Below, piece by piece: positions 1 to 12,300 of a DNA stretch of 64,000 nucleotides. Below the pieces are notes generated by a model. It was not told where the DNA came from. It saw only the letters and a program-made list of their open reading frames with translations, and made no database searches. Position numbers and translations under genes: made by a program. Location: assembly GCA_911728455.2 (NCBI GenBank), contig OU452235.1:9844634-9908633 (forward strand), read 5' to 3'. The DNA is from Marthasterias glacialis (lineage: Eukaryota; Echinodermata; Asteroidea; Forcipulatida; Asteriidae). Within the stretch, counting starts at the first letter, position 1. Each line of letters begins with the position of its first letter.

Positions 1-3000
1 GCTATATATATTTTATTACTTTTATTAATATTACATGGGATAAGAACGTTCGGCTATAAAAAAAGACCGCTGCATATGCATTAATTCCAATGTACACATT
101 TATGGATACCGTGAAGGAAGTAAACCTTGTACGCCACATTGAACAACTGCCCAGACATTCTTGATTTAGCCTACATCAGCTAGTTTTAAAAGTTGTACTG
201 TACACAAAGCATTTGTTGGGATATAAATAACTCTGACCCATTCCGGTTTATAGATTAAATTTGCATATCTATAAAAGTCAATCCATGCAGCCATTTATGG
301 TCACTCAACAAATATTACAAAAGATATCAAGTTAAAAATAGATTTTGAACTTTGTAAACCAGTAGAGCATGCCTAGATATGGATTGGGTTTGTACTGACA
401 AAGACGGACATGCTTGATGTAACATACCTCACCTATACTGCGCCATGACTATTATTGTTGTGTAAGTTTCAGTATTGATACCCAGCTAGTTACTAGACAT
501 CAGGAAGAAGGAAATTGAAGGGTATTCCAAACATTGTTAATAGTCGTCCTTTGGCTTTGCCTTCCGATAGCTAGAATACAGTTATCTGAAGAGGCATTTC
601 TTTAAAAGAATAACTTGTAATACGCAACCGCTAAGAAACATCCCATCGGTTTGTTTTCTGCAGGGTAAGTAGCTATCTCATGTATCCTGTTTGATTTTCG
701 TTCTACCTAGTGTTATTTATTACATTTGTACAATTATGAGTCCATAATGATTTTACCTTGCTATTTTACTATTTCCTTTACGAGCACACCTAGTTAGGTG
801 GCTTTAAAGCTCATTGTTTATGCATGACAATATGATCTGAATACATTTCAAAAGAACTGATGTCATAGTTTAGTTAAGCGATTAAATGTTGGTCTGTTTA
901 TTGCTTTGATAAAGGTGTTTGCGTAAGGGAATTGTTTATTTAGTTCGGGTTTGTGCAGTCTGTTATTATGAATACGTTATTATTAGTATACCACCTTATA
1001 TGGGAAAATGGTAAGAAAATGTTTGAAGACATTGCATTGGATTTGTTTTATTCCCGTCTTCTTGTTTGAACTAAACACCATACAGCCAACCTGTCAACGA
1101 TCGAATGAACTACAAGTACAGACAAATAAAGTTTAAATTGTGTAATCACAGAAAAAAAGAGAAAAAAAGATTGCAAAATGTGAAAAAGATAATTGGAGGC
1201 AAGCCCTTCAAGAGCGAATAATTTCAACGTAAGACTTTATTTTATACAAAAAAAAAATTTTTTTCTCGACCGAGAACCCCCGATCTGGAATTGAGCGAAT
1301 GAAATTAATGTGCACAAGAAACAACTTCAAAAACATAAAATTCCCTTTGTTCTCGTCAACAAGGAAATTGAATTATGCAGACTCTACAACGGTTTATTAT
1401 ATTTAATCAAAAGTACCGTTAATAAAGGTAAAGCTATGAAGTATTTAGCAATCAGTAAATGCATTTGCCAGCATAATCGCTTTTAATTGTCTCTTTTAAC
1501 AATTATACATAGGATAACATTCACTACACACCACATAGTGTGGTAAGTACTGCAGTTTTTGTATAAGAACCGGGAGAACACGGTGACCATTATATTGGAT
1601 GACGTCTTAGTGGGTTTTTTTCCTACGGAAATGGTGGTCCTTGAATGCCAAACCACCTCAGGGTATTTTGTTTTCAGAAGTAATAGGAATACAGCTTCTA
1701 ATTATAACTAGAGATCTATGGTGATGGCCGTCACAAGAAAAGCTTCAAATCTCATTACCAGAGACTAATCATTGATGATGTCGATTATGGTTTCATCTGC
1801 AGATAATGAACAATGTGATAAGGAAATCTTTTGGGAAGCCCAAATGTCCGTAAGCAAAACATTCTCACTGAAAAGAGCACATTGGTGCACCCAGGATTAT
1901 TTTTGAGGCATTACAAAAAATGGGAGTAAGCTAATGTCTAGCCTGCCTTATTTCCAACCACCCAATATTTTTACTGAAAGGAATTAAAAAGGATAGTTAT
2001 AGGTAAATTTACGGGTAAAATAACAAGCATTTTCAAAATTGTCTAAATGGCTACTTTTGTTTGTTATTCTGCGATGGCCCTAAAGCCAAGTACCTTTATC
2101 AAGACATTATTCTGTGTACTAAGTTCCATGCTTGTATCACCAAAAGCACAATCCCATCACCTATACCTGCCGTACTAAGACTCGGTATTCAAAGATTAAA
2201 CTCAGGTTTGATAATAGAGCTTAATTTGATACAGATACGTGGATACAACGCTATTATTTTAGAAATGCTTTTTCTCTCATCATTTGTGTGGATTTTGATA
2301 ACTGCCAGTGTCAATAATATTGTAGTCTCCGAATTTGTGGTACGATTGTTCTTCAAACTAGATGTGTACAGTGAACTTCTGTCGGAACCCTACAGAAGTG
2401 TTTTTGCTTGAGCAATGTAAAACAAAATTAGTTTATCCAGAATTGTTGTTAATTACTTTTCTTTGTTTATGTTGTGTATCCTTAGTTGATGCAAACATTA
2501 TATGAAATAATAACATCTTTTATGAGATAAGGTTGCATTTCGTTTCTGGGTTTGGATTGTAAGCATTGAAGGTGTCTGTGTAGTTGCTTCCAATCAGTGT
2601 CAAATAATTCAATTGATTCCAAACTTTATGAGATGTTGTTGCGGTTGCCATGTCAGTATTGTCTATGTGAAATTTAGATATTTGCCATTTACATGCTCAG
2701 GTGCACAATTTTTAGTTCATTATTTTGACAAGGGTCTTTTTTCTACCCAAAATACAACCGCCCAAACTTCGATCATGTTGGCCAAACTAATTTCAAACCT
2801 TATGCGGTAAATGCCTGTTTTCGAATGTTAAAACAGACAAAATTTTGTGAATGGTCAGAAAACTGACTTTATATTTATAGTCGCTATTTTCTCGCTAAGG
2901 GCAAAATCGAAGGCTGTTAAAAGGTCATAATGAAAATGGACTCACATTGCAGTTAGTGATTAATTAATCGTTTAGTATAATTTTCTTCATAGCAATCTAC

Positions 3001-3083
3001 ATAATACTGCATCATGGTGGAAGCCATTTTTTTGGCGAGACATTATCACGAAACACACGTTCATCTGTAAGTTATACAGTTGA
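1..3083. other. Upstream region of G alpha gene, no gene recognised
   Basis: AT-rich sequence with several short open frames, the longest 116 codons at 2061-2411. None has recognisable domains or splice context. It may contain the promoter and a 5' untranslated exon of the G alpha gene, but no TATA box or other core element could be assigned with confidence. Confidence 0.4.
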
Positions 3084-3194
3084 CTGGAGACAAACTGTAC
3101 ACGCTGTATTGAGGACACCTTTTTCAGAACTAGAAAAGGAACAGTAAAAAGCCGTCGACATAGGTTGGCTGATGATACTACTGGATTATGCAAC

Positions 3195-3315
3195 ATGTCC
3201 ACTGTTGAACTGGTCACACAGAAACAGCGCAGTAAGCAGATTGATAGATATCTCAAGGATGAACGGAAGAAATACAAGGACTACGTGAAGAAAACAATGA
3301 GACTTCTTCTGGTTG
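3195..3315 (+). CDS. G alpha exon 1 (N-terminal helix)
   Basis: The exon encodes a basic amphipathic alpha-N helix ending in MRLLLVG just before the P-loop; the donor GTAAGT follows the first base of the Gly41 codon. The first in-frame ATG is at 3195. The same frame is open upstream to 3084, and a good acceptor-like stretch (acacctttttcag) ends at 3127, so translation may start in an unseen upstream exon. Starting at 3195 the protein lacks the usual Met-Gly-Cys lipidation start of Gs; a Cys lies two codons upstream of this Met (Leu-Cys-Asn-Met). Confidence 0.75.
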
Positions 3316-6300
3316 GTAAGTTTTCATTTTTTACTACAAAGGCACGCGCCTATCACAATAAAATTGTTCAATTATCGGCTCGTGACCACGAGACTGGGTT
3401 ACAGTTTTAGTGAATGAATGGAACTTTCTAGCGGTCTGTATTAGTTTATTTTTGGAAGCTGAAGTCATTGTAAGAAGTCGCTAAAAACTTAAAGGTCATA
3501 AAGAAGTTGCTGGAATATCAATGTTCATAGTCATTTCTAGAAAATTAAAAACCTATAATTACGGCTGACACATTTTTCGGTCAGGACTTAATACTTTGGA
3601 TTCGGGACTCAGGACTTGAGAACTCTAAGCTATCGTGGCTTGAGTATCTTTGATTGTTGGCGACTCGTCTGTGGCCGGGAAAAGTGTTGAAACTGAATTT
3701 GATTCCGGATGAGAAGTTTTATGAACTAGTCAGTATTTTGGGATTCTTCTCCCACATGATATTTTGTGACAGGAATCAGCTTGTGTCCCCGTTTCGTCTA
3801 TTTCCGGCAGTTTGCTGGAGGTGAATTTGCTCCACGTTCCGGCTCATTACACCGTCAAAGAACCTTTACGCGCTAGAGTCGTCGTCCTTCGCTGGAGCCT
3901 GCTCAAGTTGTTGCCCCTTAGATCTTCTTATTTATAGGAAGATATTTTCTTAATGTTACACTTGTAGAACTTAATCAATGTACGCTTGTTAAACCCATTG
4001 ATATCTGTGGTCGATATTTTCATTATTTAATCACTTTGTTTCTTTGTTCTTTATAATTATCATTGTGACCTTGTTTGATTTTGTTGTTGCATGTGAGAAA
4101 CTTCAGGCTTTTTGAGTAATTTGCATTTTGGGAAAAGTTTGGAGATTTTCGAATCGTGAAAACTTGGTCATGCCGCTTCTGCTATGAGCAGCTTAAACAA
4201 GGTGTGGTCGCAAACTGTCCTCCAAGCTTGCCATCTACAGGAACCATGTCCGAATTCCAAATGTCATAATTATAAGGCTCAGATACCTGGACGCTAAATC
4301 TGCAAACTCTGGAAGCCTTTAATCAATGCTGTCGGAGTACAACACCGGCCCAGGTATGACTGCAGTAGTCTATGACTTGGCGTAAGGGGCCTTACTAATG
4401 GGCACCATCGTGCGTGATGTTGACTGTCAAGTAAAGCAATGCTCTTTTAGCTAAATCACAGATGTAGTTATCCCAGCTGAGGTTAGAAGTAATATTAAAT
4501 CTAAGTGGGCGGATACTAGAAGGTTCTTGTAACTGTCAGTATAGTCCAGATGAATTATTTCAGGTAGAGTAGGAGCTCTAGAGCTAGTTAAGGACAGCAT
4601 GTGAGTTTTCTTTTTCTTAAAGGGAACAAGCCAGTTTATACCCTTCAATATTAATTTTAAGGTCCTGGTTGAGCATTAACTTGAGAGCGAGAAGAACATA
4701 TGTAGGCAGTAACCAGTGTTGTGTCATCTGTGTAGATTAATACAGACTTATACAAAACGCGATCAAGTAGGTCATTTATGTACAAGAGAAACAGAGTAGG
4801 TCTCATAACTGAACCATGAGGAACCCCGCTTTAATGCTATGGGAGCTGAAGGAGTGATCCTCAAGGACCACACATGTACAGTAGTATACATGTACCAGAG
4901 AAAAGCAGTCATTAATTGTGATTCACATCTGTTTGCAACCAGCTGAAAGCTATACAATTGACTTTAAAGGGAAAGACATCAATGAGAGCAATGACATCAC
5001 TTGACAGTCATCATTATGGTTCCGAGTCTTAAGCCGGTGTTATAGGCCTTCGGAGTTGAGCTGGTTCGGATGAAGTTTAAACCTTCTTTTAGATGGCAGG
5101 TGTGACATTTCTCTACTTGATAGTCAGCTGTCTGCGACTTAACAATTTCGCAAGTGCCACAGATACCACAATTCAACGAGTGCATGCGGGGGCGAAGCTG
5201 TACAACACTTTTCGTGGCAGTGCAGACAGCTGGGGTGGTTGAGATGGGCAGCATTTGTTGCAATACACCTGCTAGTTGAGTTTTTCCCTCCGCTAGAAAG
5301 AAGCCACTTAGTCTTTGTCACAGTAAACAGCTGAGCTGCTTTACATTTGAGGTGTTGGATTGGTGATGGCTGTTTGATCTTGTTGTGGAGAGGGCAAGTC
5401 TTTACTTCTGCAGTTTTAAGGGCGGCTTGTCCGTTCGCAGGTTTACACCCGAGATAGTGGTGAGATGGGATACCAGAGAGGATAGGTAAGTAGTGAGTGG
5501 GACCTGAGGCAGTCACTGATAACAGGGCGGGTCAACAACTTTCCGTGTATGTGTGCTTCTTTTCTAGGAGGGTAAACGCAGTATTCTGCCGGCGAATTAA
5601 TGTCAGTACAGAGGAGTACAGTATTGTGAAATGTGCTTCGCCAGTCGTGACTACAGAATTACCAAGAAAGCAGATTGGTCATTGCAGTTATCTGTCCTGC
5701 CACGTTCTCTGTACAATGGCGAAAAAAGGAGAGCCCCGTCAAGTTTTACCCCAAGATAAGTTGGAGGGGTGAGGAAAGGGAGAGTGGTGCCATTGAGCTT
5801 GACTTCAAGTTGTCTGCTTGCCCCTCCCGTGTTCAGGTGAAATGACGAACCGATTGTCTTCTTGGTTTTGCTGCCTGAGCCCTATGGAAATGAACCAAAG
5901 TTGTTGCAGTATATAGGCTGATGATGATTATCTGATGATTAGTCATTCAGCAAACTTCCCCACCAGGCAGTTCTGTCTTGTGCAGCGAGCTTTGGTGTTA
6001 CAGGTGCCGTTTGGTTTGGAAAGGTATAACCCAGCAGTCTATTAAGTTATTTAAATTGTCGATTAAATTGAATCAGTTCTAAGTCATTGGAGCAGTGACG
6101 TTTTTGACGCCGCTGGTATTTGGTGCTTCCAATCAAGTTGTATTCAAGTGCATTCTAGGGAGGACTGTCTGATGGCATCTAAAAGATAAGGCCCATGCAG
6201 CATTTTCCATATTTGCCTGAATACCTTCTTCGACAAGGGTTCATCATTGCACACCTAGTAGCAAGAGTGCTTGGTTGCTGATCAGATGACCATTTGTGCC

Positions 6301-9300
6301 CAATGGTCCTGGTGTTTACGGCGGCACGCGTCCAACCAAGCCCGTATATGAAGCTCAAAATCATTGGTCCTCTCAGCAGTGGATTACAGGATTTATAACG
6401 AAACTCTCCCATAGTAAATGCATTCCTCCATGGTAAATGTATCTAAACCCCACTACATAGATAAACAAGCCTACCCTGTACCCTACAGTGGCGTAAATTT
6501 GTTGTGGAAAGTGGGGGGTGGTAATGGGAAAAAGGGGATAATGCTGAGATCACGAGTGAAAGGGGCAAGGGGAAGGTTACATGTAAGTCAACAGCAGATG
6601 CAGCGGCGTAGCGAAGGCACTTTCTTTGGCGGGGGGGGGGGGGGGGTGGGGTGGAAGCGTAAATTTGCCGACTGACATTACCAAAGCGCAATGATATTGG
6701 ACTCACCTACACAAGGGGGCTTGGGGCATAAAATGGCCCTCAAATGCCGAGCATTAGATATCTCATATTCGAAATGCAAGTTTTGAAAACCGTTTTTTTT
6801 GTTGCGAATCCCCTGTTGGAGTATATGGACACAAATTCTAGCGGAAGTCCAGGGGGCGAAGCCGCCGGACGCTCTACGGTTTTAAATGTTTTCAGGACTA
6901 AGGAGGACCGTCAAATTGCCGAAAAAAGACGTTTAATTTTGAAATGCAAACTTTGAATATTTGGGCCTCGGGACAAATCCCCTAGTGTTGGAGTTTAGGG
7001 GCAACAATGGGGGTCCAGAAGCAAATTCCCCGGACGCTCTTACTAAGATTTTTAGTTTTTTCAGGACTAAAATAAGGCCGTCAAGTTGCCACAAATATTT
7101 TTTTTATTTTTATTTTGTACATGTAAACTAATGGCCCTAACTAAGTCTAAGGGGTGGAAATTCTGCAAGGGCGGTCCGGGGCGAAGGCCCCGCACGCTCT
7201 ACGGCGTTTAGTGTTTTCAGAGCGTAGATTTCCACTCGTTGCCGAGATTATCAAATTTGATAATTCAAAGTTTGACTTCTCACACTAGGATTAAACTGAA
7301 TTTTTCAGCCGGAAAATTTCTAGGCTTGCCGAATGGATTTACGTTCAGCCCAAGCCCTTACTCGGGCTGTGGCTCTAAATGCCGACTTTTACCTTTGTGG
7401 TCAAAAATAAGAACATGTTCCACTTGACCAGTGTGTTTTCTTCAGATATTTAAAGGACGAAAAGCTTTTTATTTCAAAATTCTATGTTTTTATTTTCATG
7501 GTTTCATGGGACTTACCTCTTTTAAACAGGGACGTTCATGTATGTGTCTACTTTTCAATAAGGCTAACGCTAACATTGCATCCTAAGCCTTTGCGTCAAT
7601 TACGCTTTTTGGCGGTTAACATAATTGTGTATAACAATAATTAACTGCAAGAAGAAGTGCCACGGCTTACATTCTCCATTTTATAAATTCATCTGTTGCA
7701 TTTACTGAAATATAACAACAATTTGAGTTAGCTGGTTTTGATGTTCCGGCGGAGGATGCTATCTTGATCAAATTATGTTTATTCCAGGCAAGTCACCAAT
7801 CAAATAACGTAAAATCAATACCGCATGATACATTTTAAATAATATAGGTTTTGAGGCGTTGTATGGTGAGGTATCGATGTATGTTGGCTTGCGGTACAAC
7901 CATGTGATTATATCTGCTTTGCTACAAAAGATTGGTCTTGTGAGAACTTGTCCTGTTATTATTCTACTACCGCAGAGTAGATTTCGGAATTCGGGGGAAC
8001 AACTAAGTTCTGCTTATTAAGTACTCCTGTGGAGGTAGGAAATCGGCTGGGACTACTACTACTTTTGCTTAGTGTATCGAGGGGACTTCTCGGATAACTT
8101 CACTGCCTCGGAGTGAGTTTATTAATTTGTTTTAATTTATTTATTAATTAATTAAATCAACAAACTCACTCCACTAAGCGAAAGTAGTAGCAGTCCCGGC
8201 CGATTTCCTACCTCCCCATCAGGCACTTTTTCAGAACTAAGCTGTTTCCCCGAATTCCGAAATCTACTCCGCGGTAGTAGAATAATAACAGGATAAGTTC
8301 TCACAAGAACGATCTACTGTTATAGCAAAAAAGTAGGTATAATCACATAGTGTTAGCGCAAACCAAATATACATTTTAAATAATGTTTACAATCGTTTTA
8401 AATATTTAAGTTTAACATCTAGCACAGGACCCTGACTTGATCCGCCACAAATAAAAGTTACATTTTATTTTGTGATTTTCTTGTAGGTGCTGGGGAGTCT
8501 GGGAAGAGTACCATAGTGAAGCAGATGAAGATATTACACCAAGGTGGATATAGTAATGTGTGAGTATCAATTGTTAAGGAATTCCCGATGGCTTTCATCA
8601 ACGAAGACAAAACAAATCAAACTTAGTTCTACCGATTTTTAGCACGAACTTTACCTCAATCTTAGGATGACCCACGAGGTTATCCAATAATTTAGGGACA
8701 TGCGCTTCCATCTGTAAACAAGTGAACTCTTATATCATGGGTGTAATAGAACACCCAACCTGCCATACCGTGCCATTCTGCTACCATGTCTTTATTTTGT
8801 TATTCCTGACTCTACTCCCCATTAAATTATTGGAGCATATAGTCAAATTCCACTCAAACAAAATAATTTCAACACACCACATTAACTTACATAACAATAA
8901 TTTATTTCAAATTTGTGCAGAGAAAGAAAAGAGTTTATTCCCATTATTCGTGGTAATCTTCGCGATGCAATATTGGTACGTATATCATTAATATTTTCCT
9001 TTCTGTAGAAGAGCCTGCCACTGAACATTTAAAATATCTAACCTTTGTCCACTTGGGTAGTTCTCAAAATCCAACCAATTGGGTTGGTTCTAGTTTTTCT
9101 GTTAATTAGAATTGATGCTTAATTCAACAATAGTTAGATTTGTTCTGTTAAACATAAAACTACACAAATTGGTTACTTATTAAATCCTGTTTTACATAAC
9201 CTTCCCCCAGACGATTACAGGAAGCATGCAGACATTACAACCAGCCATAGACCTAGCTGATTGTAGTTTACAACCTTCTCTTGACTACATGTTAGACAAT

Positions 9301-12300
9301 GCATCATGTCCAGACTTCCAGTATACAGAGGTAATATGTCCATATTATGATGCTAAATCAGTAGGAAATTGTCAAGAAACTAAAATCTCTTCCGATTCAC
9401 AAACTAGGCTGTATTAATTACCTATAGGAGTTTTACGACAAGGCTAAGTGGTTATGGGAAGATGAAGGTGTTCAAGAATGTTACACAAGAGCCAATGAAT
9501 ATCAACTTATTGACAGTGCAGAATAGTAAGTAAACTTCATTTATACTTGCCATGTTTAGGTATGTTCAGCATATGCTTACAAAGATATCGCAATAAAAGA
9601 CCCATCCATTAAGCCCCGCCTACTTTAGCAACTGCCTAGCAACAGCATGGTGTGACTTTCTTGCCACGATCGCAGCGTGGTTCGGTTGCGGCCACACACA
9701 CGTATCGGATACACACACGACACTATTTTCGTGAACGGTATGGATTTAGTTTCGTGGCATTTTGAGCAGTGCCGAGAGTCCAAAAACAATGCAGACAGGA
9801 ACACTGCTAAACCACGTTTACACGACTGTACAAAGACCACTGCTGTGGGATTTACACCACCAGAAATACGAGAAAGAAAATTAAAACAAAAGTTAGTACA
9901 TATGTTTGTCAGAACAATGGCGGTGATTTGTTTACTTTTCTGATGGGATTTTAACGTGTCGGACTTGTCGGACTTTCAGTGACGTTGTCAAGGCTGTGAT
10001 TGGGCGCTGGTTAGTAGGCGGGGCTTAATGGATCGGTCCATTGTTGCTCGGAGTGATATTCATAGCCAATTTTCATTCTAAAAGTTATCCTTGGAGATCA
10101 TGTTATTGTTCAATACTTGATTCACATGAACGTTATTATTATAACTAATTATTCAATGCTATACTATAGCCATCTTTTTGTTATATTATTTGTTAATATT
10201 ATTAAGTTTAGGGAGGGGCGGGCGCTCAATTACCTTCTAACTTTGAATTTTTGAATTTTTGAATTATTTTCTTTTTATTTTAAATATTTGCTATCATCTG
10301 TGCTTATTGGGTAAGATGGATACTAAAATAATTGGATGTAGTTTTCAGGAGATTGTATTGAGTGTTTATTCTTTTATGTGTAATTGGTATAATATGCTTT
10401 GTTAAGACGGCCCCAAAATGATCAGCTATGGATTTCTATTATCATAAATCTTATTCAATAGTCGCTTCGTGACACTCGCCTTAAAACCTAGATGTTTGAC
10501 TGATAAAAATATTTCCCTGTAGTCTATATTATTTCATGCTTCAGAAACAGCTTGCATCCACTCCGCTTCCCCCCCCCCCCCCCCCCCCCCCCACCACCAC
10601 CCACCAAATGAAAATGTCTAGTTACGTCACTGTTCATAAGCCAATGGCTCCCGGAAATCTTTTTTTTTCTGTTTACGGTGGTACCTTGTAGCTTTTATTC
10701 AATGCTTGTTCACGTGAGTTATCTTTTGACATGCCCACATCGGCACCTCTAAAACACTATAGGCATATCAATTATAGGTTCCAAATTGATATTTTTATGG
10801 ATGGCAATCAGTGTTCAATTATTTACAGTGCCATCATTAAGCCCTGACCGAAATAAAACATCTTGAATTTGCAACTTGACATGGACCCATTAACGTCGCG
10901 GTTCTGCTGCTGAGCACTTTCTAGTCAATTTGCACCTCAGCAAACAGTCGTGGCGTTATTCCCATTGAACCACCTTTGGATTCAATTCCATTACGATTTA
11001 TTATGTAGAACTATTATACAAATAATGAATGTTTATGAGAACGCCGAGAATCTTGTTATGAGTTGATACATGGAATGTTCCATTTAACGAGACGATGTGA
11101 GTTGATAAGAACATTCTATATTTCATATTCCATGTTTCATATTCCATATTTCAACGATTGAAATTAATTCTTTACATTGCACGAATGCAAAACATGTACA
11201 GGCCTATCATTTTTTTTATGAAACATACACAAGTAGATCTTTGTCTTTTGATTTGAGAATTGTAGGTCACGCAGCTTTCATTAAGCAAACGTCATCAGCT
11301 GTGCAAGTTTTGGTACTATTCACCGTGCATTTTCTTCCCATCCTTTTCTTCTACCATACCACGCGTTAAAACACAGCAGTACAAAACGCCCTCTTAGCAG
11401 ATGCCATGAGATTACAATATACTTGTACACATTGTTCACTCTTAATAGTTTTGTCCTTGGGTTTAAACGAATAATACATGTTTTTCATTCGTTGAAATAT
11501 GGATTGTGCCATGCAACTCATGAAAATATTCTCACTATTGCACTCATTCATAAACATTCATTATTCATTCTTGCTCTTCATGTTTAACTTCAATTCGCTG
11601 TCTTTGTTTCATTGTCAAGCTTTCTAGATAGAATTGATGATATTCGGGAACCAGACTACCTTCCTTCTAACCAGGTGAGGCCAAAACTCAAATTCCTAAT
11701 GGTATTGTTTATATGGTGTATGATGTTATCAAGGTTTGCAGAGAGATGATATAAGTTAACAAAATACAGAGTGTGTTTTATTTGGTTTTGGTTTCCGAAC
11801 ATCTAGAATACGAGAATAACCTCCCATTTAAATAAGAAATAATTTGCTCATATTTAGATCGAAAACAACCTGTGTTTTAAATTTAACGAGGAATATAAAA
11901 CAAATTCCACCTACATTGTACATTTTCGGCAAACGTGCATGTATTTAAAAACAATAAGACACTGCGTTTTTATGATTGATCAGCAAGCATGACCTTCAAA
12001 GTCAGCCTCGTGGCTGAGTTGCAGTTTCATCATTACGGTTAAAATGACAATAGATATTCGATATTCAGTTAATGTTGACATTTTAGCTTTATATTGCAGT
12101 GTGATTACACGTCACAGCTCAAGACGAAATATCTTTCCGAAACTAGCTTTAGTGAGATAATTGTAATTTGGAAATAAAAATACGAATTTGTTCTGCAGTA
12201 CGGAACAAAAAGCATAGTATAGAGAATCGAATCAAATCATTGTCAGTAGTTTCACAAAGTGAATGTCTGACATGTTTTAAAGCCATGATGGGCACGTAAT

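Noticed and set aside
2061-2411. 116-codon frame upstream of the G alpha gene
   Set aside because: No recognisable domain, AT-rich codon use like non-coding flanks, no splice context; within chance expectation for the region.
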